DNA from: Nilaparvata lugens
Taxonomy: Eukaryota > Arthropoda > Insecta > Hemiptera > Delphacidae
Length of the DNA: 64,000 nucleotides
Assembly: GCF_014356525.2 (NCBI RefSeq)
Contig: NC_052510.1
Location: forward strand, 53,128,045-53,192,044
Reading direction: 5' to 3'
Below the pieces are notes generated by a model. The model searched no databases. It was not told where the DNA came from and saw only the letters and a program-made list of their open reading frames with translations. Of this stretch, positions 24,200 to 36,499 are shown piece by piece. How positions within the stretch are numbered: position 1 is the first letter of the stretch; every line of letters begins with the position of its first letter. The position numbers and the translations under genes are program-made.

Positions 24200-24440
24200 T
24201 TACGGTATCGACAGACGACAAAATTTCCAGCTGTTTTTCCAAGAACGTATTTATCCTTTTAATGTTCTTCGGCGAGTTATCCCAGGGTTGAGACCTAGTG
24301 CAATCGAATTCTCATATAATAAACCTACTTTGTTTCAAATTTCGTGAGAATCGTTAGAGCCGTTTTCGAGATCCGGTCACATACTTTATATATAAACATA
24401 TAAACAGAAATTGCTCGTTTAATAGCATAGGATTTGGCAT
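24200..24440 (+). repeat. Dispersed repeat (GTTAGAGCCGTTTTCGAGATC family)
   Basis: Blocks CAGCTGTTTTTCCAAG, CGGCGAGTTATCCCAG, AATCGTTAGAGCCGTTTTCG and AACAGAAATTGCTCG occur in order. The same blocks are found inverted at 44885-45110 and the last two at 11870-11945 and 13331-13405. Confidence 0.7.
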
Positions 24441-25445
24441 TACCTAAAAAACTCTTTTTGTTACAGTAGGTGATACATGATGAGATTTTCTCAAGTTCAA
24501 CATTGATTTGTGATTAATAGCAGTTGATTCAAATTAGTTGATCCCGGTTAACCAACCGAGATTGATTGTCATTGTAAGTATTGTCAGGAAAGTCTTTTCA
24601 AATTACAATTATGATTAAACACTCATTTTTACCAACGCCAATCAACGTTGATCTTTGATTACACGTGAGCTTGATAATATTGTTGATCGCAGATCGAAAT
24701 TTAATCGATGTTTGTGCAACCGGCTGTTCTCATTATATTCCTGTAATCTCCAGCACTAGTATCAAACTTTCTACACAGATCTTCCACCAATTATACTTCA
24801 TTCTTGATTACGCTGTATTCATCTGGCTGAATTTAATTCGAAACTATTATTCATGCCAGACTTTATTTAGCTCTATGCACATGACGGTTACAACATCTCA
24901 ATGCCTGAATATTACTTATTACATACACATACACAAGCTGTGGAACAATAATGACTGGAGTTTGATAGCAGAATACAGTGTCACTGGTTCAATCTACATA
25001 TCTTTCCATAACGAATGACAGCATCATGCTCTTGGATTAATAACATTTCATGTTCGTAAGAAAGATGAACGTGGTTGCACATACATTGATAATAATTGGT
25101 TATTCCAAAGCATATTAATCGGATACCATGTGCCGTTTCAAGTAAGACACCGTACTGTAAGTCTAGTTACACACACACAACTTCGATTTTTCTCTGTCCT
25201 GATAAATTATATTAGATTCAGATGATGTTTGACAAGTTCCGTTTAATCTGTTAGAATCCATAAGGACTGGAGAAAAATCCAAAAATCGATTTGTCTGTAA
25301 CTGGCTAAAATGAAAATCGCAATCGAAAGTCAAGTGGATTTGTTACATATAGTTTTGAAAATTACTTACATTGTCAGAACGTGGAAGATTCTTCCTATTG
25401 AGGTTCAGAAATGCTACCACAGATTTTAAAAATTATGGAAGGATA
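24441..25445. other. No recognisable feature
   Basis: AT-rich sequence. The longest frame (24665-25018) has no recognisable domain. Confidence 0.4.
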
Positions 25446-26480
25446 GTTTTGGTTTTTCCAAGATCATATATCTTGAGTAGGCCTACCGTTACTACAGAAT
25501 AGAATAAAAACAAATTGAACCCAGTTGATGCAATAATACATTCTATCATTAATTTCATCTGTGAAGAATGTCCCTGAGTTTTATATCCCTAGGTTCTATC
25601 ATTACATCTCTTCAACGCAAATGCTTTTAAATTTGTCTGGATTTCATTGTATAGATTATCCATTCCAAAATCATGTATCTTGAGTAGGCCTACCTTTACT
25701 AGAATAGAATGAAAAACAAATTGAAACCGGTTGATGCAATAATTCATTTCATCTGTGAAGATTGTCCCTGAGTTTTATAAATTTTATAAACTTTTAAATT
25801 TGTCTGGATTTCATTGTATAGATTATCCATTCCAAAATCATATATCTTGAGTAGGCCTACCTTTACTAGAATAGAATGAAAAACAAATCGAAACCGGTTG
25901 ATGCAATAATTCATTTCATCTGTGAAGATTGTCCCTGAGTTTTATAAATTTTATAAACTTTTAAATTTGTCTGGATTTCATTGTATAGATTATCCATTCC
26001 AAAATCATGTATCTTGAGTAGGCCTACCTTTACTAGAATAGAATGAAAAACAAATTGAAACCGGTTGATGCAATAATTCATTTCATCTGTGAAGATTGTC
26101 CCTGAGTTTTATAATTTTATAAACTTTTAAATTTGTCTGGATTTCATTGTATAGATTATCCATTCCAAAATCATATATCTTGAGTAGGCCTACCTTTACT
26201 AGAATAGAATGAAAAACAAATCGAAACCGGTTGATGCAATAATTCATTTCATCTGTGAAGATTGTCCCTGAGTTTTATAAATTTTATAAACTTTTAAATT
26301 TGTCTGGATTTCATTGTATAGATTATCCATTCCAAAATCATATATCTTGAGTAGGCCTACCTCTACTAGAGTAGGATGAAAAACAAATCGAAACCGGTTG
26401 ATGCAATAATTCATTTCATCTGTGAAGATTGTCCCTGAGTTTTATATCCCTAGGTTTTATCATTTCATCTCTTCAAAGCA
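25446..26480. repeat. Minisatellite, about 6 units of 167 bp
   Basis: The word TTGAGTAGGCCTAC starts at 25473, 25680, 25847, 26014, 26180 and 26347, giving spacings of 207, 167, 167, 166 and 167. The first and last units share a block (TATCCCTAGGTT...CATCTCTTCAA) that the four inner units lack. The inner units have ATAAATTTTATAAACTTTTA instead. Coding potential is absent. Confidence 0.95.
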
Positions 26481-26674
26481 AACGCTTCCAAATTGCTGTT
26501 GATTCCATTGGATTATCTATACAAATGCAAAATGCATTTGTTATTCAGTATCAATGGAATTCTTTGAAATAAATTTCCAATTCTCTTGAATTGTTTTTCA
26601 ATTGTTGAAATAATTCGGGTGCAGTGCTGTTGAATACTTGAATGGAGCCTCTGTGCTGTTTATACGGAGCGTTT

Positions 26675-27296
26675 AAGGCTGTGCAAAGGCTAAAAATAAA
26701 CTTTCTACTCGTGATATTTTTTCAGTTTTTGATTTGTATATCATCAAGCTATCAAAATGAAAAAGTTTTCTCAGGAAAATATTTTTTTTCCGATCATTAC
26801 TTTTTGAGATATGAAGTTTGAATTTTTGGGACAGAACATTTAAAATTTGGTATAAGATAGATCCATGAGATTCAGAGGATGGATTCTTCATGGTATTGTT
26901 GATCTAGTAGAACAAACATTTTCTGAAAATATCAATTTTTGAAAAAGTTATTCAATTTACCAAAAATAACTAACTAAAAGTTATTTTTGGTTATTCTTAG
27001 TAAATTGAATAACTATCTTAAAAATTGATATTTTCCAAAAAATTTTGTTTTACTAGATCAACAATGCCAAGAAGAATCTATCCTCTAAATCTCATGGATT
27101 TATCTCTTACCAAATTTGAAATGTTCTGTCTCAAAAAATGTAATCTTCAGGCGCTCATATCTCAAAAAGTAATGATCAGAAAAGAAAGTTTTTCCTGACA
27201 AAACGTTTTCATTTTGATAGCTTGATGATATACAAATCGAAAAACTTTGAAAAATATCACAAGTAGAAAGTTTACTTTTAGCCTTTGCACAGTCTT
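26675..27296. mobile_element. Giant fold-back, TTAA-type ends
   Basis: An almost complete palindrome of about 620 bp. The left end TTTAAGGCTGTGCAAAGGC mirrors the right end GCCTTTGCACAG. The axis lies near 26985 in AAAAATAACTAACTAAAAGTTATTTTTGG. It is closely related to 53918-54552 and to the split copy at 63095-63610. There is no transposase. A TTAA remains at the left edge and is degraded at the right. Confidence 0.88.
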
Positions 27297-27499
27297 TATA
27301 CTTACAGGTCTTTCAATAATGGGAATATCAATTAAGTGTACTTTCATCCAGATGCACAATTCAATATTTTTAGTAATTTCTTGGGGAAATGAATGCATCT
27401 GTCTTAGAATCTTGAATCTTTTATCTGTAGGAAATTCGTGTCTTTTTACTCAGAATTGGGGGTGTTGAAACAGTTCACAAGAACGAAAAATTTGTAGTC

Positions 27500-28168
27500 T
27501 TAGTTATTTGCTTTGTTAGCTTACAGTACAATATCTCGTCGAAAGAACGTTTTCGCGGACATCTCATGCCCGTTGAAGTGTACACGACAGTCAGCTATAG
27601 TTCAACATATCTCATTATTGAAATAAGGAAAAGTTAAATATTCGTAAAATACTGATCCATGAAAATACAAAATCCAGTATTGTAAATCTGTTGAAATAAC
27701 ACCAAATTCATCAGAAAAGACGCATTGTTTTCATTGATGCAATTTAACGTGTTTCAGCGCGTATCGTAGGCGGAGTGTATGCAGTAGAAAATGAATTCGT
27801 TACATTTTGAAATCGCTTCTCAAAAGATTGGCACAGATTTGCATACAGAAGTGAGCGCGGCGGCGTATTTCAAGCGAACTTAAAAAGTACAAATAATAAA
27901 TTCAACTAGCGCAACTCGACGCTGAGCGACGTACTCGCTATTTGCTTTTGACATTCAAATGAGTGAGCAGTGAATGAATTCTCTCCCTCGGTGTTGTTCT
28001 TAGCTCCTCTGTTTAGTCGGTAGTTTTGTTCTACCTGCGGTGCCAGTGTTCTAAATTGGAGTTGCAAGTGAGAGTTGGTTGACAAATTCACGAAAAAATA
28101 TGTGCATTAGTTAGTTACATTTTGTCAGTTGGGTTTCTGAAGAATAATTGAAATTGAAATCAATTCGA
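27500..28168 (+). promoter_or_regulatory. Candidate promoter/5' UTR of aquaporin exon 1b
   Basis: Non-repetitive, CpG-richer sequence (for example GCGTATCGTAGGCGG, AGTGAGCGCGGCGGCG, CTCGACGCTGAGCGACG) between two repeats, leading directly to the ATG at 28169. The frame of that ATG has an upstream stop at 28145. No core promoter element is decisive. Confidence 0.35.
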
Positions 28169-28208
28169 ATGAGAGCCGAAACATTGGAAATGGAGGATCT
28201 GAATTCAG
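28169..28208 (+). CDS. Candidate alternative aquaporin first exon (1b)
   Basis: ATG opens MRAETLEMEDLNS plus one base, ending at the splice donor CAG|GTAATG. The one-base overhang is the same as in exon 1a, so splicing to 45921 would give MRAETLEMEDLNSGAKQV and leave the membrane domain unchanged. An in-frame stop upstream supports the start; the Kozak context (C at -3) is weak. The exon is supported by phase, donor and surroundings only. The implied intron is 17.7 kb. Confidence 0.4.
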
Positions 28209-28864
28209 GTAATGGTTTCAAAACATCATATCTGGGAAACTTGTTCGATTCTTATTACCTTATTATTTTCATATTTTCTAATTTTAAGCATCTTTGAATT
28301 AAATTCAATAATTATGTTCAAATTCTGAACTCTCTCATTAAACTTGATTTCGTGATGCATATTCTGTGTAAAATAAGTTGAGACGCTCGAATTGTCTCGA
28401 CATTGACGAACATAATCATTAATTGAAAAATCTGGTGTGGCGCACTCACACAACTTTCCTTGCCGTTATGAAAATTTATCACTTGACGCTAGTGTTCCCG
28501 CGCATCTCAAGTCTACTATTCAAAGATCTAAACCAGCTGGTGATAGGACAATAAGGCTGGAGACACACAAAGTTTGCTATCTCTTCATAGTGAATGATTT
28601 AATAGAATCACCAGTTGCCAATAGTTTGTAATTGAAATAATAACATTTTCTCGAACTTCGAGCTTATTTTCAATTTTAGGTGAAAATGTTACTGAACATT
28701 AATTGAAGAAATTTTCATGCTCAATCTTTTCCAATTGGTATATATTGTTCAAATTGTATCTGAAGCCTGATAATTGGGAATCTAAAATCAAACTTTGCAT
28801 AGATGGGGCGGAGCTCCTGAAATTTTACAGATATGAGACTTGTGGCAGTTGATAGAGCTTATCA

Positions 28865-29095
28865 ATGACTATTTTAAATATGAATTTGATCAAAATCGTT
28901 GGAGCCGTTTTCGAGAAAATCGCGAAAAACCCTGTTTTTGACAACATTTTCGCCATTTATGCCGTCATCTTGAATAGCATTCGATCGAAATTGTTCGTGT
29001 CGGATCCTTATAGTGTAAGGACCTTAAGTTCCAAATTTCAAGTTATTACACACACACACACACCACACACAACACACACACACACACACACACAC

Positions 29096-29166
<71 letters not shown>

Positions 29167-29173
29167 ACACACA

Positions 29174-29219
<46 letters not shown>

Positions 29220-29231
29220 CACACACACACA

Positions 29232-29304
<73 letters not shown>

Positions 29305-29359
29305 CCACACACACACACCACACACACACCACACACACCACACACACCACACACACACA

Positions 29360-29404
<45 letters not shown>

Positions 29405-29540
29405 GACCAATACCCAAAAACTAATTTTTTGGACTCAGGGGACCTTGAAACGTATAGAAATTTTGAAATTGAGATACCTTGATTTTTTTCGGAAAGCAAT
29501 ACTTTCCTTACCTATGATAATAGGGCAAGGAAAGTAAAAA
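28865..29540. repeat. Dispersed repeat with internal AC array
   Basis: Left flank includes AAAATCGTTGGAGCCGTTTT and GTTCGTGTCGGATCC. Right flank includes CCAATACCCAAAAACTAAT, GGGGACCTTGAAACGTATAG and TTTCCTTACCTATGATAATA. The layout (unique flanks around a dinucleotide array) suggests that the microsatellite grew inside a transposable element. Confidence 0.6.
29048..29402. repeat. (AC)n microsatellite, about 355 bp
   Basis: Nearly pure AC repeat with many ACC/CAAC interruptions. His/Thr frames on + and Cys/Val frames on - are artefacts. Confidence 0.97.
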
Positions 29541-29544
29541 TAAC

Positions 29545-32190
29545 TATAGGTCGGATAAAAATGATTCAGACACCAATAGAAAGGAGACATTCTCCCCGTT
29601 AATTTGATATAAAAATTATACGCAGTACGACACCCCATGATTCTGAGAGAAGTGATATTCAAAAGAAAAACAAATCTTCGCGATGTTTCCAATTTTATCA
29701 TAAAATTTAAATTCTCTTCAAATCCTTCAACCCTGAAACTTTTTTTAGCACTACTAGGATATCGTGGATGATATTCTACATCCAATTCTGACGTTGAATT
29801 GGAAATTTTAGAAAGTTGCAATTTTACACGAATTGGCAACTCTGTAATTTTTTCGGATGGAGGGCCAAGTCTCAACTTATTTTACACAGACTATAGTCTG
29901 GTAGTCTACTACTCGAGGTTAGAGTACAGTAGTATTGGAATAAATAATATTGTGTAGTTTATTTCCATCTTATAAATAGTATGAATGCAGTGATATGCTA
30001 TAAATTCTTCTCATCAACGAAAAAAAATTGTGGGAGAGGATGTATGAATAAGATAACCTTCATTCATATGAATAAACTACGTGACTTTTTCATCTCTCGA
30101 ATTTCAACCCTTTAATTCTCAAGATTATTTTTTCATGAATTATTAGCTCATTGAACCCCTTTATTGGAGCTCTGATATTTTATATGTAGTATGAGTTGTT
30201 TAATAAGCAGGAGCTATAAATTATTAATATGAGAAATATCTAAATAGAACAAGTATGTTCATAAATGAAATGTACCAGTAGCTTCATGAATACTCTGTAC
30301 AGAATAGGATTATATTTCAATATTATAACTAAGCAGCAGGCTTGCTTTGTTAACCTGTGTATCCAAATTCAATTTCCCAACAATATACGAGTAGTTCATT
30401 TAACGCTGGAAAGTCCACGGTCCCTGAGAACATCAATTTCGAGCTTAGTTAGGTGCCATGTGCAGAATCCTTCGAGCAGACATTTACTCAGCTCAACTCA
30501 AGTAACAAATTTGAGTAACTTCTCCCAAAAATGAAAAACTGTCATAAAATCCACGGGTACCAACAATAAAAGCACTGAAACTCATTTATTTTGGGCGAAG
30601 AATATCTGGAATATCCTAGGCCTTACATGAACATGTGAACCGTACATGAAAAAAATAATTAGTGATCTGATAAAGCTAAGAGAACAGAGGAAATTTTTAT
30701 TATGGATGTATTTTTGAAGTTTCTCAAAATGCTTCCAACTAGCTCTTCTTCCTTCTTCGGTTCAACTTGTGAATCAAATTTGAACTTAATTGATTGAAAA
30801 TTGGATTTAAATTTTATTAATAAAGTTGTCTACAAAACCCTGGAAAGAAAAACGCAAGAACAGTGGAAACTTATGGGCTTCAGGTGTAGCTAAAGATCAT
30901 CTGCAAAATCCTCCCAGCATACTGTAACAAATCTTCAGCTGAACGAGCTGAATCTGCATTCCAAATTTGAACTTTATTATCTAAGTAACGAAAATAATGA
31001 CTCAATAGAAAGTTTTCCAGATACTTCTATTTCTGGCTTAATTTCTTATGAACTTGAAAATTGCATTTATGAAAGTAATACATTACACGAAAAACATTAT
31101 GTATACAAATAGTCCATAAATTTTCATTCCCAAGTATAGGCCTACAATCTTCAAGAATAATTCGTAAATAATCGCGATACGGGCCCTGCTTCTGATTGAT
31201 AAAGAAAGTATGGAATTCTATACTCTATGGATTGATAGCAAGTAACATATTGCTCCGTCAATTTCAAGTCTTCAAATTGTTATTTTCTCAAGTCAATAAT
31301 AATATTATATTAGATTATATTATATTCAATATATAAGATTCGCGAACAAATTGATCATTGAGTTATGCAGTTTTTAGAATGATGATACCGGTATACTGCC
31401 GCGAAAACCTTACTACATAAAATCCATCAGGTTTGTCACAGGATAATAATTACTTTCTTCGTAGAACTGGAAGCCTGAGTCAATGAACTAATCATGATAA
31501 AGATATACTTTAAACTCCATTTTATGATAGAAAATATCCCATAACCAATAATCCATAAACTCATAAAGACCACCAAAGACTACCTAAGTCTCAACACAAC
31601 ACTAGAAGATACCTTGTACCCCCTGCTAATTTACAATAATCCATTAACTTTCCATCTCGAGTGATACACTACATGAGAGTTTGATGGTTATGAGAAACCC
31701 ATAATTTAATTACTGAATCATGTAAGCTAATTGACTTTTCACCTGATGAGACAGGTAGGTGAATGGTACTTGGCCTTCATTAAAACAGAAACTTGAATCT
31801 CCTTACCAATCAAGCTACTTCTGCTTGTAGTCATTAATTATTAGCTTTTAGCAGCTATTAGTTTAGCTGTAGTTAGTAAAACGCTAGTAAGAGGACTTGA
31901 AGATGCAAGACCTCTATTGCTTCTTATGTTGTATACATATATACTTTTTGCTTCTCATTTCTCCAATGAGGAATGTATGTGAATATGAAAGGCGGTATTG
32001 CAATTGGTAACAAAACATGTTATTTAACTAAGTCTGTGAAAAGATATTCTTCTAAGCGATATCGCAATGATATTGCTAAGTAGAAAACGAAATTTTGAGA
32101 TTTAATTAATAGAGCTAATTATCCAACTCTTCCGATTTTTTGCTGGAAACTTAATCTTTGGTTGACTGGAAAGTTAATCTGGCCGTCAAC
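29545..32190. other. No recognisable gene
   Basis: AT-rich sequence. Minus-strand frame 29435-29875 runs into the dispersed repeat and is not supported. + frame 30265-30534 has no recognisable domain. I see no RNA gene. Confidence 0.4.
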
Positions 32191-32204
32191 TCTGCTAGAG
32201 TAGC

Positions 32205-32396
32205 TAGGCGCACACCAGTTAGTCAAGACAAGACAAAACATGATCAGACACGTTCAGTCACAATACTTCACATAGCTGCATGTGACGCAACTCACACTGA
32301 TTAGTGATTGCAATTAGACATGACTCCATAAGCAACTATGTGAAGTATTGTGTCTGATCATGTCTTGTCTTGTCTTGACTAACTGGTGTGCGCCTA
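32205..32396. mobile_element. MITE with 47-bp terminal inverted repeats
   Basis: TIRs 32205-32251 and 32350-32396 are essentially perfect (TAGGCGCACACCAGTTAGTC at the left). The inverted homology continues inward (CAATACTTCACATAG with CTATGTGAAGTATTG) after a 9-bp insertion on the left arm. A flanking TA is possible as target site. Total length is 192 bp. Confidence 0.9.
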
Positions 32397-32560
32397 GCCT
32401 AAGGCGTTTCACCCTTCAGTCTGCTAGTGCTACCTGGTCGCGGGTTCGAATCCAGCCGAATCCCATCAAATAGGCATGGACGTTTGATCATCTCATTTAT
32501 TCACTTTCGCACTTCCCATCACCTATGCACAAGCAAAAAGCTCATGTGGACATCATCCGC
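32397..32560 (+). repeat. Possible tRNA-derived SINE fragment
   Basis: GGTTCGAATCC at 32443-32453 matches the RNA polymerase III B box, preceded by tRNA-like sequence (GCCTAAGGCGTTTCACCC). The T-stem is imperfect and no complete cloverleaf can be drawn, so it is not a functional tRNA. The MITE at 32205 may have inserted into its head. Confidence 0.4.
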
Positions 32561-32614
32561 AATTTAAAAAATATTCTCTATTAATGTAGGTTATTAGTCT
32601 GGAAGGTTCAAGAA

Positions 32615-32830
32615 GTTTATTATTTATTTATTGAGAATACATTACATGAAAAAAGTACAAAAGAGGTTTACAGCTAAACGTTAATAGAAGTAAGCATCTG
32701 AAGGAGAACTTTGAAATAATATTGATTAAATAATAACTGGACTCCATTATTGCAAAGCTATTGTTGACAAGTAGTACGTTGTAAACCGATTTCTGGCATA
32801 TATTAACTGAACTAGACCTCAATAAAGAGA
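32615..32830 (-). repeat. Possible LINE 3' tail, minus strand
   Basis: Starts TTATTATTTATTTATTGAGA and TACATTACATGAAAA, the form expected of a LINE tail read backwards. No stem-loop was found. Confidence 0.35.
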
Positions 32831-33437
32831 AGTATTATCAGAAGAGTGTACAATAGTGCGACATTTCAAGGAATCTCCTGAAGATTATCGGATATGCATA
32901 CTGGTGTTATGAAAGAAGGTGTCTCGAGGTCACTTCCGTGATGGACAATTGTTATCAACACTTCTGCCATAAGTCAAAATAAGTCGCATTTTAACTCAAT
33001 TGATAACAGGTACTTAACTTATCAACTTGGTTCTGTGCCAAAAGTGTCACAGACCTTGAATTTTGGCCAATTGATCATAACAGTGTCTTCCGTGAACGTT
33101 AATTGTGATTAGGTCCGATGGAGACGTGCAAATCTAATTCTGAATCAGGATTCGCCAATAAATAATAATTATAGAAATTGCTGGCACTCGATGACGGCGA
33201 AGTTGTGGGATTTACGAATTTGCGGCTCGTTTTATAAATTCAGGGTCGTCGGATGAGGGAGACATCCTCATTTTTTCTGACATTGAAATCAACAACAAAA
33301 TCCTCTGTTTTCACTACCTTGGATTTTCATAATCAAGTGACATTTATATGAATGAGATTAATTTATATCCATTTTTGTATAATTTAGTGCTTGTCTGTTT
33401 GTTAGGTAATACAGATTTCCAAATATCTATTGTATAC

Positions 33438-33565
33438 AGATGGAAATAGCTGAGATATTGCAATTATTCAACGCTGTTTAAACTGTTGTCAATATTTGCA
33501 GTAGCAGAAGTCTTCGGGGTGATTTACAGCATTTAATCTGGATTCTCGTTTAATAACTATTATCC
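33438..33565. mobile_element. One arm of the ATTATTAAACGAAAAT fold-back family
   Basis: CAGAAGTCTTCGGGGTGATT and TTACAGCATTTAATCTGG match the right arm of the full element at 63181-63470. The partner arm is missing. Confidence 0.7.
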
Positions 33566-33639
33566 ATTGTATCTCACTTGTAGATAGCTAGGGCATACCT
33601 AGATTACCTGACGCTGAAATTTGCGATTTTAAAAAACCC

Positions 33640-34258
33640 TCCTCTTCTTCTCACTCTGACCAATGACGGAAATGTAGCTCTAGAAACGACTCTGTATCAT
33701 AGCAGTGTGAACACTGATGAAAGCCCTTCAATCTCCAAACCTAGCTCCGCAGTGCAGGCTGGTTGCTTGGCTGAATCGGACTAGGCGCTGAGACAGCAAA
33801 TAATAGCAGCGTTGGTGGGAATGCGAGCGGCCGCAGTAACACCTCCCACCCAGCAATGGTCGGCGTAGTTACGCCTAGCGGACAGACGAAAGAACAAACC
33901 AGTCGGTTATTTGATCCCTCCAGCCAGGCTCAGCCAAGCAGCCGAGACAATAGAACAATGGAGTGACGGTCTTATTCGCGTTCGTCAGCAGTTTTCTTTC
34001 TCACGACTATTTTTATTTTTGTGTGTCAATAATAACTCCAGTCACCAGTAAAAAGTTTCCAGAAACGTGGTGTACTACCATATTAATGACTTTTCATGAT
34101 GATTTTTAATTATTTAAAAACATTGTTGACATTCTGAGCCTTTAGGCTAAACTTGGGGTCGCTGAGAACGAATCTGCAATCAGAATTTCCCTATCACCAA
34201 AAATAACGAAAAAAATCCAGCTGTTGATCTTCCGGCAACCGTTAACAGTCATCCTGCA
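33640..34258 (+). promoter_or_regulatory. GC-rich island, candidate promoter of exon 1c
   Basis: The richest GC stretch in the window, 33730-33970, with CpGs and an imperfect inverted repeat (GCTTGGCTGA with TCAGCCAAGC). TTCGTCAGCAG at 33979-33989 resembles an initiator. It leads, over about 270 bases with several upstream ATGs, to the candidate exon at 34259. Confidence 0.3.
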
Positions 34259-34316
34259 ATGCGGCCGAAACACTTCCAAGCCAGACACCCATCTCGAATG
34301 ACAACAACGCCAAGCT
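34259..34316 (+). CDS. Candidate alternative aquaporin first exon (1c)
   Basis: ATG opens MRPKHFQARHPSRMTTTPS and one further base before GTAAGA (donor AGCT|GTAAGA). The overhang is again one base, compatible with 45921, giving ...TTTPSCAKQVIG. The donor is acceptable rather than strong, and several upstream ATGs lie in the presumed 5' UTR. Treat as the weakest of the three candidates. The implied intron is 11.6 kb. Confidence 0.27.
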
Positions 34317-34617
34317 GTAAGAAACCATCCTGCACTGCGGCGCTAGGTCAAGAGCTCAGCATGATTCAGGGGTGTTTCCTGATGGTTGTTAGTATGGTAG
34401 TTTCTGTACAGAACATCAGTAGCCTGAATAAATATTTTCCTTGAAGAACCAAGAATGTGCTTGTAAAAACAAAATATTCATTTCAGCAAAACGATCATGT
34501 CATTAATATCCGATTCTTTTGGTATGGTAACTTGCTACCTACCTTGCCTTGCTCCTAGAGTTGAAAGCAGAGAGAAGTCAGAGGGAATAGTTGAAGTTGC
34601 ATTGAGTTAATTATATT

Positions 34618-34850
34618 ACACTAGCACGTAACCCGTGCTCCGCAAGGGTCTATCTTAATACTTGACCGATTGGAATCTTGAAGAGTTTTAAATAGACCTA
34701 GAACCTATCTCGGTTAATTAAGAATCTAGATGAAAAATTTCAAGTTAATCAGTCCAGTAGTTTAGACGTGATGATGCGTCAAACATAATTTCCTAGCCCG
34801 TACGTGTATAAGTAATAGTAAGCCAGTTCTTTCCTTTATTATGGTATATA
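34618..34850. repeat. Dispersed repeat (GTGCTCCGCAAGGGTC family), intact copy
   Basis: CACTAGCACGTAACCCGTGC opens the copy, GTCCAGTAGTTTAGACGTGA lies in the middle and CTTTCCTTTATTATGG closes it. It is uninterrupted, unlike 3400-3975. Confidence 0.7.
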
Positions 34851-35346
34851 TAAGTTCTTCTACTTGGTGGTAACCTGATAATGTGACAGAGCTCAAATCT
34901 TGTTTAGAAACCGTACTCAACTTTATGTCAACCTGTCTAAATTGGACTAGTTATTAATTTAGTTGAAAATAAATTATGTTGAATAATTGTACTATGTCCC
35001 ATGAATAAAAATTTGAACATTAATTCTGAAAAAATTAGAAGGGGAATTGAAATTTGGGCTTCGAGGTGCTTGAGATTGATATTTTTAGAATCTATGTGCA
35101 AAATTTGGAGATCTAAATCATTCCCGTTTTTCCGGTATGCAATCCTTAAGTTGACATGTTTTGATCCGAACAAACAAGCAAACACAACCCTACTTTCTCT
35201 TATTATATAGAAGATAGAAGATGCATCATTGCATCATTGTTTTCTTATACAATCAAGAAAACTCTCAACTGATTGATTCTGATTAATTCCATAGAGACAG
35301 CAAATCAATGGGAAGCTCAGGCGTTATTCATTAGGGATGCTAATAG

Positions 35347-35691
35347 TTGAAAGTGAATTTACTTGCAGGATTTTTCATAGCTCTACTTTTCAGTGTTGTC
35401 ATATTTTGGGCATGGCATTCAATGATTACAACACAACTTGTAAATAAAAAGAGTTCATTGTTTTTCCTGGCGTGTGTTACGACCTTGATTTCATTTCGAA
35501 CCGCTCCACAAATCAGGAACGACGACCTGGCTCATGGGTCATCACGTGACCTTGGGCGCCAACATTTCAAATTGAATAACGGCAAAATCATTTCAACTCT
35601 CCTGCTGCACTTGTTCCCCGCGCTGCGCAGGTCCTTCTGCGCATGCCATTCAACCAGGATTAAAACACAGCAACAGGTTCTATGTCAGTAG
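35347..35691 (+). other. Unassigned open frame, doubtful
   Basis: A frame of 114 codons with a hydrophobic N-terminal segment (LLAGFFIALLFSVVIFWAW) and a second hydrophobic stretch, preceded by an acceptor-like CTTGCAG. It lacks a convincing ATG at its start and has no recognisable domain. The 3' part (35500-35690) is GC-richer and includes CACGTG. It could be chance. Confidence 0.12.
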
Positions 35692-35699
35692 GTCTGGGT

Positions 35700-36495
35700 C
35701 AGAGCTGCATGGAAAAGCGATCAGCAACAATATTAATTAGACTGTGCTAATAATTTTCTGATAGCAACAGAATAAATGTAGGGTGGTCGATGATAATAAT
35801 AATTCTTGGAAGAATGAAGCCAAGTTGAAAGGTATAAATTATAGAGAGTAGTCGAAATTCCAGAAATCTGTGAGGAAAGCTATAAACAAAATTTATAGCA
35901 CACCTCATGATAATTTATTGTAATGAGTCTTACAAACATCGACAATTGCTCGGAAGATGATTATGATTAGTAAGCCACCTTACAGCACAGAAAAAATGAT
36001 AATTAAAAATAAGTTTTCAATCCCTCTTTGTACCAAATTCTATTTGACAAGAAAAATCTATATTTTGTTACTGCAGTATTGAAAGGACTCTTTATCTCTC
36101 ACAACAGGCACAGTCATATCAAATAAGATTACAATTTTTTCAAATAGATTAATGTCACTCTCAGATATGTTACATATTAACTCATTAATGTCTCAAATAT
36201 TCTCGTGTATCTACTAATCAAATTCGGCAATAGATTTGAACAGAAATTACCACTTGTAGCACATAACTGAATAATTATAAATAATCATTATAATTTTAAA
36301 GTCAACTAATTATGACGGAGGGTTTCTATATCAGCGTTACGCACTATGTAAGAAATCAATCCCATTCTCATTTTCTCGTTACAACAGTAGAGGACTTGTA
36401 ATTTTCTATTCCTGTGTTACCTTCACTATTTCTTTGTTACCTAAATGGACAAAATATCTTTTTCCTCCACCTACTGTCTAAAGTACTTACTTTAC
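35700..36495. other. No recognisable feature
   Basis: AT-rich sequence without a supported frame or repeat. Confidence 0.45.
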
Positions 36496-36499
36496 TCCC

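Noticed and set aside
25446..26480. CRISPR-like array
   Set aside because: Units are 167 bp and repeat along their whole length with no short-repeat/unique-spacer pattern; it is a minisatellite.
29024..29499. Cys/Val and His/Thr frames
   Set aside because: They are readings of the AC dinucleotide array.
29435..29875. Minus-strand frame of 146 codons
   Set aside because: It extends into a dispersed repeat (GGGGACCTTGAAACG block) and matches no known protein pattern.
32397..32470. Functional tRNA gene
   Set aside because: Only the B box is good; the T-stem mispairs and no acceptor or anticodon stem can be formed.
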